The position numbers and the translations under genes are program-made. A stretch of DNA of 64,000 nucleotides, taken from assembly GCF_011761345.1 (NCBI RefSeq), contig NZ_JAASRY010000007.1, positions 62,001 to 126,000 on the forward strand, read 5' to 3'. This stretch comes from Thalassobacillus devorans. GTDB lineage: Bacteria > Bacillota > Bacilli > Bacillales > Halobacillaceae. Numbering within the stretch: the stretch's first letter is position 1; each line of letters starts with the position of its first letter. Shown one piece after another: positions 36,900 through 44,500 of the stretch. The notes under the pieces were generated by a model. That model had not been told where the DNA came from. It searched no databases and saw nothing but the letters and a program-made list of their open reading frames with translations.

Positions 36900-37911
36900 A
36901 TTTCTGCTCCTTTGTATGTGTGATTGCTTCAAAGTATTCCCTTACAACATCTTCCTCAAGCGCTTTTTTCACCTGCGCTACCCCTGCCTGGATGCTATCC
37001 GCCTGCCCGGCAATATATAATCCAGCTGCCGCGTTCATCAGTACGATATCCCGGGCGCTGTCATTCGCATTGTTATAGACGATATCTTCAATGATAGCGG
37101 CACTTTCTGTCGGATGGGAAATTTGGATATCCTCCAGCTTGCCTCTTGATAGCCCAACCTCTTCCGGGCTCACTGTAAACCTCGTAATCTCTCCATCTTT
37201 CAATTCCACGATATCCGTTTCCCCGGTAATGGTTATTTCGTCCAGGCCGTCACGGCCAGTCACCAATAGTACGTGTTTGGACCCAAGTGCCTTTAACGTA
37301 CCTGCCAGTTTTTCTCCGTAATTCGTATCATAGATACCAATCAGCTGACGTTTCGTCTGCGCGGGATTGGATATCGGTCCAAGCAAGTTGAATACAGTCC
37401 GGAATCCAAGTTCCTGTCTTGCTGGTACGGCGTGTTTCATCGCCTGATGGTAAGTTGGTGCATATAAAAACGTCATCCGCTTTTCGTTCAGCGCTCGCTT
37501 GCCTTCCTCCGGGGTGACCTCTAACGGCATTCCTAATAACTCAAGCACATCGGCGCTGCCACTTTTAGAGGAAACTTTGCGGTTGCCATGCTTTGCAACC
37601 TTTACACCCATCGCAGCCAGGACAATCGCGACGGCAGTGGAAATGTTGAATGTCGAACTGCCATCCCCGCCAGTCCCGCAAGTATCAATGACCGCGTCAT
37701 CTTCGAGATCCATTTTCAGCATATTGCTTCGCATCGCTCTGGCAAAGCCCGTCATCTCCTCGATTGTTTCCCCACGATAACGCAGCACGCTCAATACACT
37801 CATCAATTGCCCTGTAGAGACTTTCCCCTGCATGATCTGGTTCATCAAATCAAAGGCGTCCTGTTCACCAAGCTTTTCTCCTTCAACGACACGTTTCAAT
37901 AATTCTTTCAT
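36892..37911 (-). CDS. trpD: Anthranilate phosphoribosyltransferase
   Basis: A 339-residue enzyme that transfers phosphoribose to anthranilate. The PRPP loop DTCGTGGDGSSTFNIST (around 77-93) and KHGNRKVSSKSGSADVLE are canonical. It overlaps the trpE stop by 4 bases and contains the ribosome site of trpC in its last codons. Confidence 0.95.
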   Translation of the reverse strand: MKELLKRVVEGEKLGEQDAFDLMNQIMQGKVSTGQLMSVLSVLRYRGETIEEMTGFARAMRSNMLKMDLEDDAVIDTCGTGGDGSSTFNISTAVAIVLAAMGVKVAKHGNRKVSSKSGSADVLELLGMPLEVTPEEGKRALNEKRMTFLYAPTYHQAMKHAVPARQELGFRTVFNLLGPISNPAQTKRQLIGIYDTNYGEKLAGTLKALGSKHVLLVTGRDGLDEITITGETDIVELKDGEITRFTVSPEEVGLSRGKLEDIQISHPTESAAIIEDIVYNNANDSARDIVLMNAAAGLYIAGQADSIQAGVAQVKKALEEDVVREYFEAITHTKEQKYA

Positions 37912-39416
37912 CTCTGCTCCACTCCTTCTCTGCTCTTCTCAAATGTTTTCTCAGCTAATTCGATTGTCTTCTTTAATGCACTAGCTTTATTTAATGTTTC
38001 CTCATATTCGCTTTGTGGGTCCGAGTCTGCTACAACTCCTGCCCCCGCCTGGATATAAGCTTTTCCTTTATAAAGGGTCATTGTCCTTATAGTGATGCAG
38101 GAATCGATGTTCCCGTCATACCCAAGGTAAAGAATACCTCCTCCATAAAGGTGCCTTGGCGTTGGTTCCAGCTCCCTTAATATCTGCATCGCCCGGACTT
38201 TCGGCGCACCGGATAATGTCCCGGCCGGGAATGCTGAGTACAAAGCCTCTATCGGATGGATACCGCTGCGAAGCTTTCCGGTCACTTTACTGATGATATG
38301 CATCACCTTGGAAAAACGTCCGATGACCATGAACTCCGGCACCTTCACGGAACCGTATTCCGCTACTCTTCCTATATCATTCCGTGCTAGATCGACAAGC
38401 ATCCGGTGCTCGGCCCGTTCTTTTTCATCTGCAAGGAGTTCATTAGCCAGGGCTTCATCTTCTTCCTCAGTCATCCCCCGCTTTCTAGTTCCGGCAATCG
38501 GGTGAATTTCTAATTCCCCGTCCCGGACTTCTAACAATCGCTCCGGGGAACTGCCGATCACTTCTAACTCACCGAATTTCAAATAAAACATATAAGGGGA
38601 TGGATTTACTTTCCTTAATACCCGGTACAGCTGAAACCCACCAAGTGTGGTTTCAGCTTCGAACCGTTGGGAAAGGACCGCTTGAAAAATATCTCCTGCA
38701 TGGATATAATTTTTCACTTTTTCTACATCTTCAAGAAATGATTCATGCGAATAGTTGCTTTTCAATTGGATTTCTTCGTGAGATTCCTCATCGTTCGTCA
38801 GCATCAGGTCATGTACAAACCCGTTGGTCATCAGCTGATCACTTAGTTCTTTGATACGGTTTCTCGCCTGAAGGAATTTATCCTCTGGTTTATCATCATC
38901 TTCCAGCCGGGCAAACTGCATAATTGTGGCTTCTTTCGTTTTATGGTTATAAGCAATCAGCGTCTGACAAAACAGGAGGTGATAATTCGAAATCGGGATA
39001 TCGTCCTCGATCGCCTCGGGAACAGGCTCTATATCCGAAATAGCATCATAAGCGATATAACCGACAGCGCCACCACGAAACGGGACAGCGACCTCTGGTT
39101 CCTTCACCTTCAGATACTCCAATGAGCGATCGAAGGCTTCCTTTAAATCAGGAGCTTCCATCACCTGTGCTTTTTGTAAATCTTTAATATGAAATATCTC
39201 CCCATCCTGTTCGACTTCCAGCATAGGTTCAATACCGATGAAGGAAAAATTGGACCAAGGGGATTCTGGATCCTGACTTTCCAGCATATAGACAGCTTCG
39301 TCTTTCAATGCCTGGAACATATGAATCGGAGTCAAAGTATCCGTATAAAATGATTCCGTTACAGGGATTGTCTGATATGTGCGTGCAGCTTTTAGAAAAG
39401 CTTCGCGTGTGGTCAT
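37908..39416 (-). CDS. trpE: Anthranilate synthase component I
   Basis: A 502-residue chorismate-utilising enzyme. The tryptophan feedback site is recognisable in MLESQDPESPWSNFSFIG (family LLES), and the catalytic part has HPIAGTRKRG, DLARNDIGRV and FPAGTLSGAPKVRAM. First gene of the operon. Its ribosome site GGAGAGGTGAGG is partly held in a 9-base hairpin in the leader, downstream of a TRAP site, so I infer both expression and translation respond to tryptophan. Confidence 0.96.
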   Translation of the reverse strand: MTTREAFLKAARTYQTIPVTESFYTDTLTPIHMFQALKDEAVYMLESQDPESPWSNFSFIGIEPMLEVEQDGEIFHIKDLQKAQVMEAPDLKEAFDRSLEYLKVKEPEVAVPFRGGAVGYIAYDAISDIEPVPEAIEDDIPISNYHLLFCQTLIAYNHKTKEATIMQFARLEDDDKPEDKFLQARNRIKELSDQLMTNGFVHDLMLTNDEESHEEIQLKSNYSHESFLEDVEKVKNYIHAGDIFQAVLSQRFEAETTLGGFQLYRVLRKVNPSPYMFYLKFGELEVIGSSPERLLEVRDGELEIHPIAGTRKRGMTEEEDEALANELLADEKERAEHRMLVDLARNDIGRVAEYGSVKVPEFMVIGRFSKVMHIISKVTGKLRSGIHPIEALYSAFPAGTLSGAPKVRAMQILRELEPTPRHLYGGGILYLGYDGNIDSCITIRTMTLYKGKAYIQAGAGVVADSDPQSEYEETLNKASALKKTIELAEKTFEKSREGVEQR

Positions 39417-39425
39417 GTCCTCACC

Positions 39426-39446
39426 TCTCCATAAATGTTATGGAGA
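39426..39446 (-). promoter_or_regulatory. Hairpin sequestering the trpE ribosome site
   Basis: On the minus strand TCTCCATAA - CAT - TTATGGAGA forms a perfect 9-base stem whose right arm covers the first part of GGAGAGGTGAGG. The adjacent CTCATTCTC (39443-39451) overlaps its left arm and is exactly complementary to GAGAATGAG inside the TRAP site (39570-39578), giving two exclusive structures. Confidence 0.7.
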
Positions 39447-39523
39447 ATGAGAGTTTGAGGGTGAAAAGTGGATGATAAAAGAAGGTTCGGTACAGGCAAC
39501 GGTTCAGGCTCTCCCTGATGTCC

Positions 39524-39592
39524 CTCTACTCGCTCGGCTCAACTCATCCAATTACCTCAACTCAGCTCACTCATTCTCATCTCTCAACTCTA
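39524..39592 (-). promoter_or_regulatory. TRAP binding site in the trp leader
   Basis: The leader RNA has twelve GAG triplets, seven in 39556-39590 and five in 39524-39545, mostly spaced 4-6 bases, with extra UAGs at both ends. TRAP of B. subtilis binds eleven G/UAG triplets with 2-3-base spacers. I see no clear terminator after it, so control may be mainly translational. Confidence 0.85.
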
Positions 39593-39603
39593 ACTTGTTT
39601 GTT

Positions 39604-39632
39604 AGTTTATAGAATACTACGCTGTATGTCAA
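39604..39632 (-). promoter_or_regulatory. SigA promoter of the trp operon
   Basis: TTGACA (39632-39627) and TAAACT (39609-39604) are separated by 17 bases on the minus strand. Transcription would begin a few bases before the TRAP site. Confidence 0.85.
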
Positions 39633-39683
39633 CCAAAAGTTCTGACAATTTAAATATACATTCTGTTAAAGCTCTCAAATGCT

Positions 39684-39844
39684 GAAGACTCAGTTTCGAG
39701 ACTTTTTGATTGTAATTATGGTGACTGGGGAAACGGATCGCTTTCCGTGGGCATGTGGTGAGCTTCCTCAGGCTTCGCCTTGCGGGATCTCACCGCTCAC
39801 CCAACGCCCCTAAACTCTCACAATTATCTCGAAACCAAGTCTTC
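39684..39844. repeat. Palindromic intergenic repeat (~160 bp)
   Basis: The ends are inverted repeats: GAAGACTCAGTTTCGAGA at 39684-39701 and a 16/18 match in reverse at 39827-39844. The centre folds as GGTGAG...CTCACC around AGGCTTCGCCT (39756-39794). It carries no open frame. The CGCTTTCCGTGGGC...GTGAGC...CTCC wording resembles palindromic repeats I recall from other Bacillaceae genomes. Confidence 0.7.
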
Positions 39845-39985
39845 GACTTTTCGGTCATTTTTTTGGGATAAGCTGTAGTTGGGAATGCTGGGGTATTTTT
39901 TTATCAATATTTCTATAAAAATTTGAAGCTTTTTCCTATAATCATACGTAAGATTAGATGTATAGGAATTTTAGGGGGGATCCAT

Positions 39986-40189
39986 ATGGCAGAGTTATTT
40001 GAAAGTGTCAACTGGGCACTTATCGCACCGTTGATTGTCATCCAGCTGATTTTACAAGTGGTGGCGCTGATTGACTGGTTCCGGATCGAGCGGACAAACG
40101 GTCCAAAAATCATGTGGCTGTTCATCATCCTGCTTCTTAATATGATAGGACCGATCTTGTATTTTGTGATCGGAAGGAGACAAGAGTAA
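39986..40189 (+). CDS. PLDc_N-domain membrane protein (YxlE-like)
   Basis: A 67-residue protein with two membrane segments and the PLDc_N pattern (ALIDWFRIERTNGPKIMWLFI, residues ~27-47, ending LYFVIGRR). In B. subtilis YxlE of this type precedes the ABC pair YxlF/YxlG, the same order as here, but no sigY or yxlC is next to it. TTAGGGGGGA precedes ATG 39986, and its stop overlaps the next start by one base. Confidence 0.82.
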   Translation: MAELFESVNWALIAPLIVIQLILQVVALIDWFRIERTNGPKIMWLFIILLLNMIGPILYFVIGRRQE

Positions 40190-41097
40190 TGGCGCTGCTG
40201 ACAGTCAAAAATTTAAAGAAGAATTATGATGGCAGCCCTGTTATCCGTGGAATCGATTTTTCAATCAACAAGGGAACATGTGTCGCATTACTTGGTCCCA
40301 ATGGAGCGGGCAAAACGACGACGTTACGGATGTTGTCCGGTTTAATCCGCTCAAACGGAGGAAGTATTTCTTTTGAAGGACTGGATTACCAGACGGATAT
40401 CCGCTATCACATCGGCTACCTGCCCCAGCACCCCGTATTCCATTCCTGGATGTCAGGCAAAGAGTTTCTAGTATATGTAGCCAGGCTTGCCAACCTTGAT
40501 AAGAAAACAGCGGCTTCACGGGCGGACGAATTACTTGCCCGTGTCGGCATTGCTGATGCAAAAAATAAGCGGATAGGAAAGTATTCTGGTGGTATGAAGC
40601 AGCGGCTCGGCATCGCCCAGGCTATGATTCACCAGCCGAAGTTGTTGATGCTGGATGAGCCAGTATCTGCGCTTGATCCGATTGGGCGCAGGGAAGTACT
40701 TACTTTGATGGAAGAGTTGAAGCAGGAAACCACCTTGCTTTTTTCTACTCATATATTAAATGACGCAGAAGAAGTCAGCGACGAGCTCCTGATGATGCAT
40801 AATGGTGAAATAGTCGAGTCAGGACCAATGGAAAAGGTAAGGGAAAAACACCGTGTAGATAAAATCAATGTGGTCTTACAGGAAGGTTTTATACCTGATG
40901 AAGATTTAATTACAGCTCTTCCATCCGTCATTCGTACAGAGGTCGCCAGAGGGGTTCATCACATTTTCGTAACGGACACAAAACAGGCAAGAGACGAGCT
41001 TCTGCAATTGATTCAAGCGGAACGCTGGCCGCTGGAACGGTTTGAAGTAGGACGGGCCTCATTGGAAGATTTATTCATGAAGGTGGTGGATTCATGA
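40189..41097 (+). CDS. ABC transporter ATP-binding protein (YxlF-like)
   Basis: A 302-residue ATPase with Walker A GPNGAGKTT (~36-44), signature YSGGMKQR (~130), Walker B LLMLDEPVSALDP (~150) and the switch His in FSTHIL, followed by an ~80-residue C-terminal domain typical of drug or bacteriocin export subunits. It pairs with the downstream permease. Start overlaps the YxlE-like stop; its stop overlaps the permease start by 4 bases. Confidence 0.92.
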   Translation: MALLTVKNLKKNYDGSPVIRGIDFSINKGTCVALLGPNGAGKTTTLRMLSGLIRSNGGSISFEGLDYQTDIRYHIGYLPQHPVFHSWMSGKEFLVYVARLANLDKKTAASRADELLARVGIADAKNKRIGKYSGGMKQRLGIAQAMIHQPKLLMLDEPVSALDPIGRREVLTLMEELKQETTLLFSTHILNDAEEVSDELLMMHNGEIVESGPMEKVREKHRVDKINVVLQEGFIPDEDLITALPSVIRTEVARGVHHIFVTDTKQARDELLQLIQAERWPLERFEVGRASLEDLFMKVVDS

Positions 41098-41870
41098 TGC
41101 AGTTCTTGACTGTTTTTAAACGTGAAATGCTTGAATCGGGCCGGAATTTCAAATGGATCTGGGTGCCTCTTGTCTTTATCCTGCTGGGGTTATCTGATCC
41201 ATTGTCGACTTATTATCTTCCACAGATCATTGAATCCGTTGGCGGCCTACCTGAGGGAGCATCTTTTGAAATACCGACACCTCCGCCTCATGATGTCCTG
41301 ATGATGAGCCTGGCCCAGTTCAGTCAGCTTGGCGTACTGGTGATTGCCTTAATGTCGATGGGACTTATAGCAGGCGAAAGAAAAAGCGGTGTCGCAGAAC
41401 TGGTACTGGTGAAACCGGTGAAATACAGCACGTATGTATCTGCAAAATGGGCGGCTACCAGTGTGCTGGTGCTGGTCTCTTTGTTTGCCGGGTTATTGGC
41501 AAGCTGGTATTATGTCAATTTACTGTTTGGTAACATTTCCTTTTCAAACCTTTTAGCCACATGGTTTTTCTATGGGTTATGGCTGTTGTTTGTCATCAGT
41601 ATCTCTGTATTCATGAATAGCTTATTCAAAGTTCCTGGACTGGTCGGGTTTATGACAATAGTGCTAGTCATCCTTACCAGTATAATGACGACCGTACTGG
41701 ATCATATTCTGGATTGGAGCCCTGCTAAACTGAGCCCTTATATTAGAATGATGTTAAGCGAAGGAACCATATCTGGAGACCTTTGGGCTACTGCCCTAAT
41801 CACGATCGGAATTAGCATTGGCTTACTGGCAGCAGCCATCTACACTTTCCGCACGAAAGAAATGGCCTGA
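41094..41870 (+). CDS. ABC-2 type permease (YxlG-like)
   Basis: A 258-residue membrane protein with about six membrane segments and the ABC-2 signature region AGERKSGVAELVLVKPVKYSTYVSAKW (residues ~97-123 in two parts). With the upstream ATPase it forms an exporter of unknown substrate. The set is closed by a very long palindrome and a second terminator-like hairpin. Confidence 0.9.
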   Translation: MMQFLTVFKREMLESGRNFKWIWVPLVFILLGLSDPLSTYYLPQIIESVGGLPEGASFEIPTPPPHDVLMMSLAQFSQLGVLVIALMSMGLIAGERKSGVAELVLVKPVKYSTYVSAKWAATSVLVLVSLFAGLLASWYYVNLLFGNISFSNLLATWFFYGLWLLFVISISVFMNSLFKVPGLVGFMTIVLVILTSIMTTVLDHILDWSPAKLSPYIRMMLSEGTISGDLWATALITIGISIGLLAAAIYTFRTKEMA

Positions 41871-41879
41871 TTCCCAGTA

Positions 41880-41927
41880 TTTGGAGGGCTCCGGGGTGTT
41901 TACGTAAACACCCCGGAGCCCTCCAAA
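41880..41927. terminator. 48-bp perfect palindrome, probable bidirectional terminator
   Basis: TTTGGAGGGCTCCGGGGTG begins a 24-base arm that is repeated perfectly in reverse with no loop bases (centre TAC|GTA at 41903/41904). It lies 10 bases after the permease stop, between convergent genes. T-runs are weak on both sides. Confidence 0.75.
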
Positions 41928-41936
41928 ATTTAACAA

Positions 41937-41968
41937 AAGGGAGGGTGCAAACTCCCGCACTCTCCCTT
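41937..41968. terminator. Second hairpin, terminator for the rodA-like gene
   Basis: AAGGGAGGGTGC and GCACTCTCCCTT (one G-T pair) with an 8-base loop; a weak T-run follows on the plus strand and TTTTG on the minus strand. Confidence 0.65.
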
Positions 41969-41974
41969 TCTTCT

Positions 41975-43144
41975 TTAATCTTGTAAATTGTTGTCGCCAA
42001 ACATGAATTCACGCTGATGGTAATGGACAGCAAAAGCGAGCCCGATTGCCATGAGGTTCGCGAGCAGCGAGCTGCCGCCATAACTGATGAATGGGAGCGG
42101 AATACCTGTGATTGGAAGAAGCTGAACGGTCATCCCAATATTTTGGAACACGTGGAAAGTAATCATACTGACAACGCCAACACAAACATAGGCACTGTAG
42201 GAATAATTTGCCCGAATAGCCAGCTGGATCAAATGGTAAATCAATAAAAAGAAAACCAGAATCACCAGACAGGCGCCGACAAATCCGAACTCTTCGCCAA
42301 TCACACTAAAAATAAAGTCGGTATGACTTTCAGGGATATACACTTCTCCCCCGCCGAATCCTTTACCGGTTAGCATGCCAGACCCAATAGCCTGTAAAGA
42401 CTTTATGAGATGATATCCTTCTCCGGACTGGTATTTATACGGCTCGAGCCAGGCATAGATTCTTCCAAATTGATACTCCTGGATTCCCAAATACTTTCGC
42501 AGTACATCAGGAGCCTGGATGACGAGATAAAACACCGTCCCTCCCACTGCGCCAATCAATCCATAAATCGGAAGAATCAGCTTCCAGGTGACACCCGCAA
42601 CAATAATCAAGCCTGACATGATTCCTAGATAAACGAGCGCAGTCCCGAAGTCCGGCTGCTGCATAATAAGCATGATCGGAGCGAATGTGACCCCCATAAT
42701 TTTCATCAGGAGAACGAAATCAGTCTTAGTAGTCTTGAATTGATTCTCCTTATTATGGTTGACGATTACTCTGCTTAAAACAAGAATCGTAAATATTTTC
42801 ATAAACTCCGAGGGCTGAATGGAACCTATCCCCGGCAGGAGGAACCAGCTTTTTTGACCATTGATTACCGGGGCTATGCTTGCCGGCGCCACGACAAGAG
42901 CTAACAGCACCAACATGCCGGCTCCATATACATACCAGCTCAACCCTTTATACTGAATCGGCTCGATCATCATCATTCCAGCTATGATAAAACTGCCAAG
43001 TATGTACCACATGATCTGTCTCAATACATAGTTATCAGAATACTGATTCGTCTGTATTGCGCTATATATGGCGACACAACTGATGGTAAACAAGGCTAAC
43101 ATAATAAAAAACAGGCGCCAGTCAAAGCGCTCTTCAAATGTCAT
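41975..43144 (-). CDS. rodA: SEDS peptidoglycan polymerase, RodA-like
   Basis: A 389-residue protein with about ten membrane segments of the FtsW/RodA/SpoVE family, which polymerises lipid II together with a class B PBP. Conserved parts include FLLPGIGSIQPSEFMKI, QQPDFGTAL (catalytic Asp region), ESHTDFIFSVIGEEFGF and PITGIPLPFISYGGSS. The long central loop and the FGGGEVYIPESHTDF wording fit RodA better than FtsW. GAGGATGA precedes ATG 43144. Divergent from a second SEDS gene 140 bases away. Confidence 0.85.
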   Translation of the reverse strand: MTFEERFDWRLFFIMLALFTISCVAIYSAIQTNQYSDNYVLRQIMWYILGSFIIAGMMMIEPIQYKGLSWYVYGAGMLVLLALVVAPASIAPVINGQKSWFLLPGIGSIQPSEFMKIFTILVLSRVIVNHNKENQFKTTKTDFVLLMKIMGVTFAPIMLIMQQPDFGTALVYLGIMSGLIIVAGVTWKLILPIYGLIGAVGGTVFYLVIQAPDVLRKYLGIQEYQFGRIYAWLEPYKYQSGEGYHLIKSLQAIGSGMLTGKGFGGGEVYIPESHTDFIFSVIGEEFGFVGACLVILVFFLLIYHLIQLAIRANYSYSAYVCVGVVSMITFHVFQNIGMTVQLLPITGIPLPFISYGGSSLLANLMAIGLAFAVHYHQREFMFGDNNLQD

Positions 43145-43284
43145 TCAAATCATCCTCAAGGTTTATCAAAATGATGGAAGAGAAAAAACTGTTTTCCATA
43201 CATATAGATTCTAATACAATATCCGGGATGATGAAACATATTTATACTAGATTCAACAATGAAAATCACACAAGGAGGCCCAAT

Positions 43285-44472
43285 ATGAAACAGATTTTGC
43301 GGAGCTATGATTTCGGACTGCTTGCCATCATACTGCTCTTGAGTATATTCGGACTGTTAATGGTCTATAGTTCCAGTTTTGCCTTTGCAGAAATCAAACA
43401 TGGAAACCCTCAGTATTTTTTCACTAAACAATTGATGTGGCTGATCATTGGGCTTACGTTATTTTTTTTCGTCAGCATCTTCCCCTACCAATTATATGGA
43501 CGATGGATCATACCAATCGTCTTTTTGACATTCCTTTTGCTGATAGCAGTCCTGATTCCTGGTGTCGGTATTGAAAGAAACTATTCGCAGCGATGGCTGG
43601 GAGCCGGTCCGTTGATTTTCCAGCCATCAGAACTGGCAAAAATAGCGTTCATCGTTTATTTCAGCAAAGTATATACCAATAAACAAAAAGATATAGAAAG
43701 CTTCACAAAAGGGGTACTCCCTCCATTAATTATACTTGGGGCAGGATTCGGACTGATATTAATACAGCCTGATCTCGGAACTGGCACGTCAATTCTGCTT
43801 GCTTGTGGAATGATATTGTCTGTATCAGGAATAAGACAGGTACATTTTTGGTCATTGGCAGGTACTGCTGCTGCAGGGGTCGCTGTTTTGGCATTTTCTG
43901 CTTCATACAGGCTGGAGCGGCTGACCTCCTTCGTCAATCCTTTCGCTGATCCTGATGGAAGTGGATTTCAACTGGTCAATTCCTACCTGTCAATTGGAAC
44001 TGGCGGTGTCACCGGAACCGGACTTGCTAATAGTGTTCAAAAACTTGGATACTTGCCGGAAGCACATACGGATTTCATCATGGCGATCGTAGCTGAGGAG
44101 TTGGGGTTCCTTGGGGTAGCCATGACTATGATCCTATACTTGTTGCTTTTGTTTAAAGGATTCCATATATTTCAAAAAACGGAAAATCCGTTCGGGAGGT
44201 TATTGGCCTTAGGGTTCACCTTTCAAATCATTTCTCAGGCGATGATCAACCTTGGAGCAGTAACAGGGATGCTCCCAATTACAGGGATCACCCTGCCATT
44301 GATTAGTTATGGAGGGACTTCCATGGTCATCACCTTTATCTCCCTCGGTATTATGATGAACATTTCTTTGCAGCAAAATTACCGCTTAAAGTATAAGAAA
44401 GCTGGGAATACTACCCCTCCAAACAGGGTAAAAGGTGAAAAGACGTACCACAGTCCGGTATGGAACGGATGA
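43285..44472 (+). CDS. SEDS family cell-wall polymerase (FtsW/RodA/SpoVE)
   Basis: A 395-residue protein with about ten membrane segments. Markers are MVYSSSFAFAE, RWLGAGPLIFQPSELAKI, QPDLGTGTSI, EAHTDFIMAIVAEELGF and PITGITLPLISYGGTSM. AAGGAGG at 43272 places the start at ATG 43285; the open frame upstream to 43138 is not family-like. It could be a second elongation, division or sporulation SEDS enzyme; sequence by eye does not decide. Its end is followed within 28 bases by the mgtE start. Confidence 0.87.
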   Translation: MKQILRSYDFGLLAIILLLSIFGLLMVYSSSFAFAEIKHGNPQYFFTKQLMWLIIGLTLFFFVSIFPYQLYGRWIIPIVFLTFLLLIAVLIPGVGIERNYSQRWLGAGPLIFQPSELAKIAFIVYFSKVYTNKQKDIESFTKGVLPPLIILGAGFGLILIQPDLGTGTSILLACGMILSVSGIRQVHFWSLAGTAAAGVAVLAFSASYRLERLTSFVNPFADPDGSGFQLVNSYLSIGTGGVTGTGLANSVQKLGYLPEAHTDFIMAIVAEELGFLGVAMTMILYLLLLFKGFHIFQKTENPFGRLLALGFTFQIISQAMINLGAVTGMLPITGITLPLISYGGTSMVITFISLGIMMNISLQQNYRLKYKKAGNTTPPNRVKGEKTYHSPVWNG

Positions 44473-44500
44473 CGTACCTGTTGTAAAAGGGGGGAACACG

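Noticed and set aside
39447-39523. Transcription attenuator between the TRAP site and trpE
   Set aside because: Only a 5-base stem (TCAGG/CCTGA) is seen and no T-run follows directly.
44472-44500. M-box riboswitch before mgtE
   Set aside because: Only 28 bases separate the upstream gene from the mgtE start; no room for the aptamer.
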